From: Bacteroidales bacterium
GTDB taxonomy: Bacteria; Bacteroidota; Bacteroidia; Bacteroidales; F082
Reading direction: 5' to 3'
NCBI GenBank assembly: GCA_016285355.1
Contig: JAEEQP010000021.1
Location: forward strand, 1 to 64,000
Length of the DNA: 64,000 nt
Both the position numbers and the translations under genes were made by a program. The notes under the pieces were generated by a model. It made no database searches. It had not been told where the DNA came from and saw nothing but the letters and a program-made list of their open reading frames with translations. Of this stretch, positions 52,301 to 60,755 are shown in pieces; position 1 is the stretch's first letter; each line of letters starts with the position of its first letter.

Positions 52301-53635
52301 CTATCGTTGTGAAGGCAATGGAGTGCTTTCGTCTTTCTTTGGAACGATATGTCCGATGTCAGTCAGGCACTTACGGATGAGGTCGAGCGGAACGTCGCGA
52401 GGGTCGCAATGATGGCTTGCAGCAAGTGCAGCGACCACACCGGCAGCTTGTCCCATGGCCATACATGAAGCTTGAACACGTATTGCCGAATTGGCACCTT
52501 GGTCACTCGAAATGGCGCGTCCGGCAACCAGCATATTACCCACACCTTTCGGCAGCATCGCACCTAATGGTATGGTGCCGACTTTATTTTCTTCAAGGAA
52601 AACGAGACGAGCAGATTTGCCTGCATTGTGCTCGTCGACCATCCAGTATGACCATGCGAGCGCATCGTCAGGGACAATGCCTTGGAGATAATCTTCTTCG
52701 GTGATAGTCTTCTCACCCACAACGCGATAGGTTTCACGCACGCCCACTTCGTTTGCGGGTGATTCAAGCTCGACATTCTCCAATCCTTTCTGGCGGCGAA
52801 TGAAGGCAAGGACACGATCACGAGCCTCTATGCCTCGTTGGTTGGTTTCCACTCGCGCTTCTGGTGTGGAGTTGTCGGCCAACGGAATGTAACATTCAGA
52901 CCCGCCGCCCTTGCTGATGAAAAACGACATACCTATAGGCATATCCGTCGGTAAAAGTTCACCATCTTTAATGGCCTCTTTCTGCGCACGATTCACCGCC
53001 TCCCAATCGAAGTCCAGACCTTTTGACGAAATCCAGAAGAAAAACGATCCTGGTTGTCGGATGCTGTCGGGCGACTTGACACGTTCGGCTCCTGCCAATG
53101 CTGCAATGGTCGCGTTTCCTGTGGCATCGATGACTTGACTTCCTGTTATGGAGTCAATCTTCCAGCCGTCAGCTGTACGTTCGACGGAGGTTACCTCGTT
53201 ATTCATTATCAGAACAACACCTGCCTCACGTAGTGTTTCCTTCGCAACACGCGAATAGACTTCTGGATCAACATGCACGCAACTTTCCATCCACTTATCT
53301 GGCTCCTGCTTGGAGAAATCTGGTAATTCTCCGTGTGCTGCCTCCACTGCATTAACGACTAAATCCCATGCCGGACCAGCAATAATTTGCTTCTTCCATG
53401 TATAGAAAAGCCCAATGTCGCAGACCTCAGCTTGGACAGTCGTCCCACCGATAATGGAATCGCGTTCGATGAGCACGGTTCGCGCACCAGTTTCCGCAGC
53501 TGCAAGTGCAGCACCAATGCCTGCGGGACCTCCGCCTACTATGATGACATCATAGTCGCTATCGATAATGACCTGCTTTTGATTGCAGGCAACGAGGCTC
53601 AGCAAAACAAGCAGTATGACAAGGTGCTTCCTCAT
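52301..53635 (-). CDS. FAD-dependent oxidoreductase, lipoprotein
   Basis: The 444-residue protein has a lipobox ending at C17 (LLSLVAC), so it faces the periplasm or the surface. An N-terminal dinucleotide fold follows, with GGGPAGIGAA (34-43), an acidic ERDS for the ribose, and GSQVIDATGNATIAALAG. The C-terminal flavin motif GNMLVAGRAISSDQGA and AAGVVAALAA match FAD-dependent oxidoreductases of the FAD_oxidored group found in polysaccharide-degrading Bacteroidota. The substrate is unknown. It sits between the C25 peptidase and hydE on one strand. Confidence 0.8.
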   Translation of the reverse strand: MRKHLVILLVLLSLVACNQKQVIIDSDYDVIIVGGGPAGIGAALAAAETGARTVLIERDSIIGGTTVQAEVCDIGLFYTWKKQIIAGPAWDLVVNAVEAAHGELPDFSKQEPDKWMESCVHVDPEVYSRVAKETLREAGVVLIMNNEVTSVERTADGWKIDSITGSQVIDATGNATIAALAGAERVKSPDSIRQPGSFFFWISSKGLDFDWEAVNRAQKEAIKDGELLPTDMPIGMSFFISKGGGSECYIPLADNSTPEARVETNQRGIEARDRVLAFIRRQKGLENVELESPANEVGVRETYRVVGEKTITEEDYLQGIVPDDALAWSYWMVDEHNAGKSARLVFLEENKVGTIPLGAMLPKGVGNMLVAGRAISSDQGANSAIRVQASCMAMGQAAGVVAALAASHHCDPRDVPLDLIRKCLTDIGHIVPKKDESTPLPSQR

Positions 53636-53655
53636 AAGTGAGCTTGTTTTGGAAA

Positions 53656-54732
53656 TCAGTGCTTTTTCGTGAATGCCACAGAGTCACCCCAAGCGTTGTA
53701 CAAAACCTTGTGCCCGATGGCGGCTAAACGCACATCTAGGCATGTTTGGCATTGGTCGGGCTTGTCCTTCACGCAGGCCTTGTCGGGGTAGATAAGATAG
53801 TTTTCGCGAAACTCGTTGGGTGTCAAATTCGGCATGATGACATTCGCCCCAACCGCGATGGCTTTTTCGCGCCCCATAGGATCCACGGTCTGGTTGGCGG
53901 TGGCGGCCACCATGTTGATTTCAGGCATCATCAGTCTGAGGATAGCTATCATCTTCAGGGTCAGTTCCATGCGTTCTTCGGCTGATGGGATTTGGTCTCT
54001 GTATTGCCACAGGGGTGTATCGGGGTGGGGAATGAAAGGCCCCATGCCGACCATGGCCACGTCTTTTTGTTTGAAAAACAGCAAGTCGTCGGCGAGGTCG
54101 TCCAAGGTTTGGAAGGGGAGGCCGACCATCACGCCGGTGCCAGTTTGATAACCCAATTTGAGTAGGGTGTCGATGCAGTTCAAACGCGTTTGAAAATCGT
54201 GTTTCGCGTCGCGCGGGTGAATCTTATAATATAGGTTTTCGTTCGAGGCCTCAATGCGCAGCAAATATCGGTGTGCGCCTGCCTCAAACCACTCGCGATA
54301 GACTTCTTCAGTTTGTTCGCCCAACGACAGAGTAATACCCAAACTTCCACCATCTATCTTCTTGATTTCCTTGACCAAATGGGTGATTTTGTCGGTGAAG
54401 TCCTTGTCGGAGCGTTCCCCACTTTGCAAAGCCACAGAGCCATAGCCCAATTCATGAGCGAGTTTGGCACACTCAATCACTTCCTCGTCACTGAGTTGAT
54501 AGCGCGTGAAGTTCGGGTTCTTGTTTCTCACCCCACAATACAAGCACGATTTTGTGCAAATATTGCTGTATTCGATCAGTCCGCGCAGGTGCACATAGTT
54601 GTCCAAATGCGCCAGCTTGGTCTGTAAAGCCTTGTCGAACAGCAGTTTCTTGTCTTCGCCTTCGGCAGCTAACAACTGTTTGATGTCCTCTTTTTCAAGG
54701 CAGGGTTTATTTAGGATTTCGGTGATGGACAT
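53656..54732 (-). CDS. hydE: [FeFe]-hydrogenase maturation radical SAM enzyme HydE
   Basis: HydE works with HydG and HydF to build the H-cluster of [FeFe]-hydrogenases, acting on the dithiolate-bearing precursor. The 358-residue protein has the radical SAM cysteines C59-x3-C63-x2-C66 (NICTKSCLYCGVR), followed by SGERSD, the GTGVMVGLPFQT segment and a C-terminal BATS-like region with C-x7-C-x2-C type cysteines (KACVKDKPDQCQTC). It is distinguished from BioB by these blocks. No hydrogenase or other hyd genes are in the window, but it implies fermentative H2 metabolism. Confidence 0.9.
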   Translation of the reverse strand: MSITEILNKPCLEKEDIKQLLAAEGEDKKLLFDKALQTKLAHLDNYVHLRGLIEYSNICTKSCLYCGVRNKNPNFTRYQLSDEEVIECAKLAHELGYGSVALQSGERSDKDFTDKITHLVKEIKKIDGGSLGITLSLGEQTEEVYREWFEAGAHRYLLRIEASNENLYYKIHPRDAKHDFQTRLNCIDTLLKLGYQTGTGVMVGLPFQTLDDLADDLLFFKQKDVAMVGMGPFIPHPDTPLWQYRDQIPSAEERMELTLKMIAILRLMMPEINMVAATANQTVDPMGREKAIAVGANVIMPNLTPNEFRENYLIYPDKACVKDKPDQCQTCLDVRLAAIGHKVLYNAWGDSVAFTKKH

Positions 54733-54747
54733 GGGTTGAAATTTGGG

Positions 54748-54784
54748 GCAAAAGTAGTGATTTCCGAAAAATGTCTATATTTGC
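54748..54784. promoter_or_regulatory. Divergent promoters of hydE and the membrane gene
   Basis: A minus-strand TACTTTTGC (54756-54748) is 15 bp upstream of the hydE ATG, and a plus-strand TATATTTGC (54776-54784) is 46 bp upstream of the gene at 54831. The two boxes are only 19 bp apart. Confidence 0.55.
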
Positions 54785-54830
54785 GAACTAAAATAATCGA
54801 TAGTTGAACTAAACGAATATTGTATTGGTT

Positions 54831-55265
54831 ATGAAATCAAAATTGAATTTTTGTGAGTTATTGATTATTATATACTCCTTGTTTTTAGTGTTTTGTTTGA
54901 TGAAAGAAATTGCTTGTTTGGGCTATTATTCTTTTGTGTTTGACAAGGAAACTCGGGCATACTTTCCTGAAAAAGTGATATTACCAGAATATGACAAAAA
55001 AACCGGCGAAGTTACGAATTCTGATGAGGTCACCGCTTGGGAATATTCAGGTTTTGTTCCGGAATCCCTTGTTAAAGTCCACAATTATTTCACCAAGTAT
55101 GCTGGTGGTAGAGCTTCTGTTGAAGCTTTGGTTTTGTTGGGTCTTTTTTTGCCCATGCTGATTTGTTACAAACGAACCGACACGAAACCCTATTTTCCCA
55201 TCGTGCTTCTCATGCTGATTCTCGTCATCGCATGGTTTGTTATGCCGCGTGTTTGTGGGGGATGA
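54831..55265 (+). CDS. Hypothetical membrane protein
   Basis: The 144-residue protein has an N-terminal helix (about 8-25), an extracytoplasmic loop of about 70 residues (DKETRAYFPEKVILPEYDKK ...) and two C-terminal helices (EALVLLGLFLPMLICY and FPIVLLMLILVIAWFVM). I recognise no family. It is AT-richer than its neighbours and stands alone between hydE and the duplicated etfB start. Confidence 0.55.
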   Translation: MKSKLNFCELLIIIYSLFLVFCLMKEIACLGYYSFVFDKETRAYFPEKVILPEYDKKTGEVTNSDEVTAWEYSGFVPESLVKVHNYFTKYAGGRASVEALVLLGLFLPMLICYKRTDTKPYFPIVLLMLILVIAWFVMPRVCGG

Positions 55266-55313
55266 TAAAGAATCTTCCTATTGAAAAAAGGTGTCTTGAG
55301 GCTCCTTATCAAT

Positions 55314-55431
55314 ATTTTCCCTATCTTTGCCGCCGATTTTGAAAACGAGTTTTATTTTTTATTATGACAAAACCATTGAAAATCGTGGTGCTTGCCAAGC
55401 AGGTGCCCGATACTAGAAATGTGGGTAAAGA
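55314..55431 (+). repeat. Upstream copy of a 118-bp direct repeat (etfB promoter and 5' end)
   Basis: This block matches 56760-56877 at 116 of 118 positions, exactly 1446 bp apart. It contains the etfB -7 box TATCTTTGC (55322-55330), leader and first 22 codons. The two differences (55402 and 55414) are both synonymous in the reading frame. Confidence 0.93.
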
Positions 55432-55444
55432 AAAGAAAACATAA
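55364..55444 (+). pseudogene. Truncated duplicate of etfB
   Basis: A 26-codon frame starts with the etfB N-terminus (MTKPLKIVVLAKQVPDTRNV) and is cut off after GK by the cassette boundary, ending in EKKT and a stop. It keeps the etfB promoter and leader, so it is probably still transcribed. The full gene lies 1446 bp downstream. Confidence 0.88.
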
Positions 55445-55480
55445 TGCGGCTGCCGTGGTACGACAGTCCTACATTTTTTT

Positions 55481-55522
55481 GTACAGATTTACGATTGAAT
55501 CGAAAATTTGTACTATCTTTGC
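55481..55522 (+). promoter_or_regulatory. Palindromic operator and -7 box of ATPase cassette 2
   Basis: A 33-bp near-palindrome (55481-55513, arms GTACAGATTTACGATT / AATCGAAAATTTGTAC, 14 of 16 matched) ends exactly where the -7 box TATCTTTGC (55514-55522) begins. It fills the -33 to -10 region. A sister copy lies downstream of the gene at 56698-56733. Confidence 0.75.
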
Positions 55523-55541
55523 GGAATCAATTGAATTTGTG

Positions 55542-56690
55542 ATGATAGAAAGAACGATTACCGCAAAACTGCAACGGATGACAACGCTTTATCCGATTGT
55601 GCTGCTGACAGGTCCGAGACAGTCTGGGAAATCCACTTTGTTACGTGAGAAATTTCCTGAATATCAATATGTTTCGTTGGAAGATTTGGATAACCGAAGT
55701 TTCGCTTTGGACGACCCGCGTGGATTTTTGGACACCTATCCCGACAAGACCATCATCGATGAGGCGCAATATGCTCCCAATCTGTTTTCCTATTTGCAGA
55801 CTCATGTGGACAGAGTCAATAAAGAGGGAATGTATATCCTCTCAGGCTCTCAGAATTTCCAGTTGATGCAGCAGATTTCCCAGTCTTTGGCCGGTCGCGT
55901 GGCCATTTTGGAACTGTTGCCGTTTTCCCGCGAGGAGCTGAAATCCGCTGGCTTACTTCCTCAAACAATTGAAGATGAATTGTTTATGGGCGCATACCCG
56001 CGTCTGTTCGATAAAGGCATCCCTCCTACGGAATTTTATCCTTATTATATCAAGACATACGTGGAACGCGATGTCAGGCAGTTGAAGAATGTCGGAGATT
56101 TGGGCCTGTTCGTGAAATTCATCAAGTTGTGCGCTGGTCGCATCGGGCAGTTGCTGAATTATTCTTCGTTAGCCAATGATTGCGGAATCGCGGTTTCAAC
56201 AGCGCAGTCGTGGCTTTCGCTGCTCGAAACAAGTTATATCGTGCATTTGTTGCGGCCCGATTTCAACAATTTCTCGAAGCGGTTGATCAAGTCGCCTAAA
56301 CTTTATTTCTACGATACAGGCTTGGCTTGTTCGTTGTTGGAGATAAAGAACCCAAAACAGGTTGATTCACATTATCTTAAAGGAGGTCTATTTGAGAATT
56401 ATGTCATCAATTTGTTCTTGAAAAAGGCATTCAATAAAGGTGAAACTCCTCAATTGTCGTTTTGGCGCGACAACAAAGGAAATGAAGTTGATTTATTGGA
56501 AAGCATTGAAGGACAGCAGTTTGCTTACGAAATCAAGTCGGGGAAAACCTATTCGGCAGATTATGCCCATTCCTTGAAATATTGGGCTGGTTTGTCGTCG
56601 GCTGATGCTGAGCATTGCAATATCGTTTATGGCGGTGACAAAGCGATGAAGATGTCAGAATTTAATTTATTGACAATAAATGATTTGTAA
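55542..56690 (+). CDS. AAA_14/DUF4143 ATPase (cassette 2)
   Basis: The 382-residue protein is a relative of cassette 1: Walker A GPRQSGKST near residue 24, Walker B TIIDEAQYAP, SGSQNFQLMQ, SLAGRVAILELLPFS, and a C-terminal DUF4143 domain with GNEVDLLESIEGQQFAYEIK, a PD-(D/E)xK-like strand pattern. ATG 55542 (MIERTITAKLQRM) is chosen because the longer frame (55392) reads through the etfB relic and the operator. The gene lies inside a 1446-bp unit inserted just upstream of etfB. The catalytic residues are intact. Confidence 0.85.
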   Translation: MIERTITAKLQRMTTLYPIVLLTGPRQSGKSTLLREKFPEYQYVSLEDLDNRSFALDDPRGFLDTYPDKTIIDEAQYAPNLFSYLQTHVDRVNKEGMYILSGSQNFQLMQQISQSLAGRVAILELLPFSREELKSAGLLPQTIEDELFMGAYPRLFDKGIPPTEFYPYYIKTYVERDVRQLKNVGDLGLFVKFIKLCAGRIGQLLNYSSLANDCGIAVSTAQSWLSLLETSYIVHLLRPDFNNFSKRLIKSPKLYFYDTGLACSLLEIKNPKQVDSHYLKGGLFENYVINLFLKKAFNKGETPQLSFWRDNKGNEVDLLESIEGQQFAYEIKSGKTYSADYAHSLKYWAGLSSADAEHCNIVYGGDKAMKMSEFNLLTINDL

Positions 56691-56697
56691 TAAATCA

Positions 56698-56733
56698 GAA
56701 CAGATTTACGATTCAATCGTAAATTTGTACTAT
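56698..56733 (+). repeat. Downstream copy of the cassette 2 palindrome
   Basis: ACAGATTTACGATT-C-AATCG continuing TAAATTTGTACTAT (56700-56733) matches the promoter palindrome (55483-55516) at 32 of 34 positions in direct orientation. It lies seven bases after the ATPase stop. Its core TTTACGATT-C-AATCGTAAA is a perfect palindrome. So the ATPase gene is bracketed by its own operator. Confidence 0.85.
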
Positions 56734-56759
56734 AACAAGGTTTTATTTGTATCTCAAAG

Positions 56760-56877
56760 ATTTTCCCTATCTTTGCCGCCGATTTTGAAAACGAGTTTTA
56801 TTTTTTATTATGACAAAACCATTGAAAATCGTGGTGCTTGCCAAGCAAGTGCCCGATACGAGAAATGTGGGTAAAGA
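56760..56877 (+). repeat. Downstream copy of the 118-bp direct repeat
   Basis: The second copy carries the active etfB -7 box (56768-56776), leader and first codons and continues into the intact gene. Exchange between the two copies would delete one 1446-bp unit and restore a simple etfB locus. Confidence 0.93.
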
Positions 56878-57685
56878 CGCCATGACGCCTGAGGGCACTG
56901 TGAACCGCGCCGCTTTGCCCGCCATCTTCAACCCTGAAGATCTGAATGCCCTTGAACAGGCTTTGCGCCTCAAGGAACAACATCCCGGTAGCACCGTGGG
57001 CGTGCTCACCATGGGCCCGCCGCGCGCCGGCGAAATCATCCGTCAAGGCCTCTTCCGTGGCGCCGACACAGGCTGGTTGCTCACCGACCGCCTCTTTGCA
57101 GGTGCCGACACGCTGGCCACCTCTTACGCCTTGGCCACCGCCATCAAGAAGATCGGTGATGTGGACATCGTCATCGGAGGCCGTCAGGCCATCGACGGCG
57201 ACACTGCCCAAGTGGGTCCGCAAGTGGCACAGAAACTGGGCCTCAACCAGGTGACCTACGCCGAGGAAATCCTCAAGATTGAGAACAACATCGCCACTAT
57301 CCGTCGCCATATCGACGGTGGCGTGGAGACAGTGGAAGTGCCACTGCCCTGCGTCATCACTGTGAATGGCAGCGCGGCACCTTGCCGTCCCTGCAATGCC
57401 AAGCTGGTGATGAAATACAAATATGCCTCCTGCCCGCTGGAGCGTCAGCCCGAGGATCCTCGCGCTGACCTCTACGAGAGCCGTCCCTACCTCAACCTCA
57501 ACCAGTGGAGCGTGGCCGACGTGGATGGCGATCCCAACCAGTGCGGCCTCTCCGGAAGCCCCACCAAGGTGAAAACCGTGCAAAACATCGTCTTCCAGGC
57601 CAAAGAGAGCAAGACCCTCACCGCCAGCGATGCCGATGTGGAAGGATTGATTAAAGAATTGTTGGACGAAAAGATAATTGGATGA
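56810..57685 (+). CDS. etfB: Electron transfer flavoprotein beta subunit
   Basis: EtfB with EtfA shuttles electrons from acyl-CoA dehydrogenases. The 291-residue protein has the ETF-beta blocks KIVVLAKQVPDT, NPEDLNALEQALRLKE, DIVIGGRQAIDGDTAQVGPQ and the later VEVPLPCVITVN. It starts at the ATG used in both repeat copies. The gene heads an operon with etfA, a 55-codon frame and an acyl-CoA dehydrogenase. In anaerobes such sets reduce crotonyl-CoA or similar acids, sometimes with electron bifurcation. Confidence 0.95.
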   Translation: MTKPLKIVVLAKQVPDTRNVGKDAMTPEGTVNRAALPAIFNPEDLNALEQALRLKEQHPGSTVGVLTMGPPRAGEIIRQGLFRGADTGWLLTDRLFAGADTLATSYALATAIKKIGDVDIVIGGRQAIDGDTAQVGPQVAQKLGLNQVTYAEEILKIENNIATIRRHIDGGVETVEVPLPCVITVNGSAAPCRPCNAKLVMKYKYASCPLERQPEDPRADLYESRPYLNLNQWSVADVDGDPNQCGLSGSPTKVKTVQNIVFQAKESKTLTASDADVEGLIKELLDEKIIG

Positions 57686-57757
57686 CGCGAGACTACGAGA
57701 CGCGAGACACGAGACTTTGGTTTGTCCCGCGTCCCGCAGTCCCGTGTCCCGAGTCTA
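57684..57757. repeat. REP-like repeat between etfB and etfA
   Basis: GACGCGAGACTACGAGACGC and GTCCCGCGTCCCGCAGTCCC / GTGTCCCGAGTCT form an imperfect hairpin in the 86-bp gap. It belongs to the same family as 1198-1270. A hairpin here could adjust the etfB:etfA ratio or stabilise the mRNA. Confidence 0.65.
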
Positions 57758-57771
57758 AAAGAAATTGACTT

Positions 57772-58794
57772 ATGAACAACGTATTTGTATATATCGAGAC
57801 CGAAGGCACACAGGTGGCCGAAGTCTCACAGGAGTTGCTCACCAAAGGGCGTAAACTGGCCGACCAGTTAGGCGTGGAACTGCACGCCGTCGTGGCTGGC
57901 ACGGGCATCAAGGGTAAGGTGGAAGACCAAATCCTGCCTTACGGCGTGGATAAGCTCTTCGCTTTCGACGGCGAAGGACTGTTCCCTTACACCTCTGCTC
58001 CGCATACCGATATCCTCGTCAACCTCTTCAAGGAAGAGCAGCCGCAGATCTGCCTGATGGGCGCCACCGTCATCGGTCGCGACCTCGGTCCGCGCGTCAG
58101 CTCCTCGCTGACCAGCGGCCTCACCGCCGACTGCACCCAACTCGAAATCGGTGACTTCGATGATGTCAAGACCAAGAAACATTATGACAACTTGTTGTAT
58201 CAAATCCGTCCCGCTTTTGGTGGCAACATCGTGGCGACCATCGTCAATCCCGACCACCGTCCGCAGATGGCCACCATCCGCTCGGGCGTGATGCAGAAGG
58301 CCATTTATGAAGGCAAGGCCAAGAACGAAGTCGTCTATCCCGAGGTGAGCAAGTATGTCTCGCCAGAGGCGTATGTCGTGAAGGTCCTCGACCACCACGT
58401 GGAGGCTGCCAAGCACAACTTGAAAGGCTCGCCCATCGTCGTGGCTGGTGGCTACGGCATGGGTTCCAAGGAAGGCTTCGACATGCTGTTTGAACTCGCC
58501 AAGGTGCTCCACGGCGAAGTTGGTGCCTCGCGTGCCGCCGTCGACGCGGGCTTCTGTGACACCGACCGCCAGATTGGACAAACGGGTGTTACCGTTCACC
58601 CCAAGGTGTACATCGCCTGCGGCATCAGCGGCCAGATCCAACACATCGCTGGTATGCAGGACTCCAAAATCATCATTTCGGTGAACAGCGACCCTGATGC
58701 ACCTATTAATAAGATAGCGGATTACGTCATCGTTGGCACCGTGGAGGAGGTCGTTCCAAAATTGATTAAGTATTACAAGCAAAATAGTAAATAA
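57772..58794 (+). CDS. etfA: Electron transfer flavoprotein alpha subunit
   Basis: EtfA binds FAD in the ETF heterodimer. The 340-residue protein has an N-terminal nucleotide-binding fold (MNNVFVYIETEGTQVAEVSQ) and GATVIGRDLGPRVSSSLTSG. The C-terminal FAD motif is clear (VVAGGYGMGSKEGF, GASRAAVDAGF, QIGQTGVTVHPKVYIACGIS). Length and motifs are complete. It follows etfB after an 86-bp REP-containing gap. Confidence 0.95.
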   Translation: MNNVFVYIETEGTQVAEVSQELLTKGRKLADQLGVELHAVVAGTGIKGKVEDQILPYGVDKLFAFDGEGLFPYTSAPHTDILVNLFKEEQPQICLMGATVIGRDLGPRVSSSLTSGLTADCTQLEIGDFDDVKTKKHYDNLLYQIRPAFGGNIVATIVNPDHRPQMATIRSGVMQKAIYEGKAKNEVVYPEVSKYVSPEAYVVKVLDHHVEAAKHNLKGSPIVVAGGYGMGSKEGFDMLFELAKVLHGEVGASRAAVDAGFCDTDRQIGQTGVTVHPKVYIACGISGQIQHIAGMQDSKIIISVNSDPDAPINKIADYVIVGTVEEVVPKLIKYYKQNSK

Positions 58795-58795
58795 A

Positions 58796-58963
58796 ATGGT
58801 AATTGTTTATATTATTCTCTGCGTCTTGGCCGTAGGGGTCACGCTTTTCAAGATTTTAGGGGTGTTTGATTTTATCAATATGCCAGGAAGAAAGAAAAAC
58901 AAATCGAATACAGAGGACAAAACAACTTCCATAAAAGAGAATGACTTAACGAAAAAAGAGTAA
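58796..58963 (+). CDS. Short single-helix membrane protein
   Basis: A 55-codon frame starts one base after the etfA stop (MVIVYIILCVLAVGVTLFKI) and ends five bases before the acyl-CoA dehydrogenase ATG. It encodes one membrane helix and a basic, charged tail (PGRKKNKSN ... KKE). The tight fit between two operon genes supports translation. It may tether the ETF/dehydrogenase complex to the membrane, but this is inference. Confidence 0.55.
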   Translation: MVIVYIILCVLAVGVTLFKILGVFDFINMPGRKKNKSNTEDKTTSIKENDLTKKE

Positions 58964-58968
58964 AACTA

Positions 58969-60696
58969 ATGGCAAACTATTATAACGATAACCCGAACCT
59001 GCAATTCTACCTCGACCACCCGCTGATGAAGCGCATCGTCGAGTTGAAGGAGCGCAATTTCGCTGACAAGGATACTTACGATTATGCCCCAGTCGATTAC
59101 GAAGACGCGATGGAGAACTACCGTCGCGTGCTGGACATCACGGGCGACATCACTGCCAATATCATCGAGCCCAACTCCGAGAGCGTTGACCTCGAAGGTC
59201 CGCATTTGGAGAACGGCCGCATGATATATGCCTCCAAGACCGTTGAAAACCTCGATGCCTGCACCAAGGGTGGCCTTTGGGGAGTCTCTATGCCTCGCCG
59301 CTATGGCGGTCTGAACCTGCCTATTACCGTTTTTTCCATGCTGAGCGAGATGGTCGCCTCCGCCGATGCCGGTTTCCAGAACATCTGGTCCTTGCAGTCG
59401 TGCATCGACACCTTATATGAATTCGGCAACGAGGAGCAGCGCATGAAATACATCCCGCGTGTCTGCGCTGGCGAGACCATGTCGATGGATCTCACCGAGC
59501 CCGATGCTGGTTCCGACCTGCAGAGCGTCATGCTGAAGGCCACCTATTCCGAGAAAGACGGTTGCTGGCTGCTCAACGGTGTGAAGCGTTTTATCACCAA
59601 TGGCGACTCCAACATCCACTTGGTGCTGGCTCGCTCCGAGGAAGGCACCAAAGATGGCCGTGGCCTGTCAATGTTCATCTACGACAAGCGTCAAGGCGGT
59701 GTCAATGTGCGTCATATCGAGCATAAGCTGGGCATTCATGGTTCACCTACCTGCGAGTTGACCTATAAGAACGCCAAAGCTGAGCTTTGCGGTGAGACTC
59801 GTCTGGGCCTTATCAAGTACGTGATGGCCCTGATGAACAGCGCACGTCTGGGTATCGCAGCCCAGTCCGTCGGTTTGGGACAGGAAGCCTACAACGAGGC
59901 TCTGAGATATGCCGGCGAGCGTCAGCAGTTCCACAAAAAGATTATCGAGTTCCCTGCTGTCTATGATATGCTCTCCCGTATGAAAGCCAAGATTGACGCA
60001 GGTCGTTCGCTGCTCTACATGACGGCTCGTTATGTGGACATCTACAAGTGCCTTGAGGACATACAACGCGAGCGTCCGCTGACACCCGAGGAGCGTGCCG
60101 AGTGCAAGAAGTACTCTCGCCTCGCCGATGCCTTCACGCCTTTGGCCAAGGGCATGAACTCGGAGTACGCCAACCAGAACGCCTACGATGCCATCAGCAT
60201 TCACGGTGGCTCGGGCTTCATCATGGAGTACAAGTGCCAGCGCCTCTACCGCGATGCCCGTATCTTCTCCATCTACGAAGGCACGACGCAGTTGCAGGTG
60301 GTGGCCGCCATCCGTTACATCACCAACGGCACCTACCTCACCATCATGAAGGAAATGCTGGAAAACGAGGTCTCCGAGGACTTGAAACCTTTGCAGAACA
60401 CAGTGCGCACGCTTGTGGAGCTCTATGAGCAAAGCATCAACTACGTGAAAGGCGCCAACAACCAAGAGGTTCAGGATTTTCTGGCTCGTCGTCTCTACGA
60501 CATGACTGGCGACATCATGATGTCGTTGCTCATCTTGGACGACGCCACCCGCGCCCCGCATCTCTTCCTTCGTTCGGCCAGCGTCTACGTCCACGCCGCC
60601 GAAGAAGATGTCATCGGCAAGAGCGTCTATGTGAAAAACTTCATCGAGGAGGACTTGGTGAACTTCAGGGCGAAGGCTGAAGAAGTGGCGGAGTAA
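58969..60696 (+). CDS. Acyl-CoA dehydrogenase
   Basis: This FAD enzyme introduces or reduces the alpha-beta double bond of acyl-CoA, with EtfAB as electron partner. The 575-residue protein has the blocks MSMDLTEPDAGSDLQSV, NGVKRFITNGDSN, RLGIAAQSVGLGQEAYNEAL, ERQQFHKKIIEFPAV and ISIHGGSGFIMEYKCQRLYR followed by IYEGTTQLQ. An extra C-terminal domain (~130 residues) makes it longer than short-chain enzymes (~380). The catalytic base cannot be fixed by eye. It is the last gene of the etf operon. Confidence 0.9.
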   Translation: MANYYNDNPNLQFYLDHPLMKRIVELKERNFADKDTYDYAPVDYEDAMENYRRVLDITGDITANIIEPNSESVDLEGPHLENGRMIYASKTVENLDACTKGGLWGVSMPRRYGGLNLPITVFSMLSEMVASADAGFQNIWSLQSCIDTLYEFGNEEQRMKYIPRVCAGETMSMDLTEPDAGSDLQSVMLKATYSEKDGCWLLNGVKRFITNGDSNIHLVLARSEEGTKDGRGLSMFIYDKRQGGVNVRHIEHKLGIHGSPTCELTYKNAKAELCGETRLGLIKYVMALMNSARLGIAAQSVGLGQEAYNEALRYAGERQQFHKKIIEFPAVYDMLSRMKAKIDAGRSLLYMTARYVDIYKCLEDIQRERPLTPEERAECKKYSRLADAFTPLAKGMNSEYANQNAYDAISIHGGSGFIMEYKCQRLYRDARIFSIYEGTTQLQVVAAIRYITNGTYLTIMKEMLENEVSEDLKPLQNTVRTLVELYEQSINYVKGANNQEVQDFLARRLYDMTGDIMMSLLILDDATRAPHLFLRSASVYVHAAEEDVIGKSVYVKNFIEEDLVNFRAKAEEVAE

Positions 60697-60716
60697 TTAC
60701 AAGTTTTGAATAATTG

Positions 60717-60751
60717 AAAAGTGTGCTCTATACCATGGAGCGCACTTTTTT
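60717..60751 (+). terminator. Terminator of the etf operon
   Basis: AAAAGTGTGCTC pairs with GAGCGCACTTTT (one G-T pair) around a 9-nt loop and is followed by T-rich sequence. It separates the operon from the ATPase promoter. Confidence 0.85.
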
Positions 60752-60755
60752 GTAA

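Noticed and set aside
53656..54732. Biotin synthase BioB
   Set aside because: The cysteine cluster and following SGERSD and VMVGLPFQT blocks fit HydE; BioB-specific residues and neighbours are absent.
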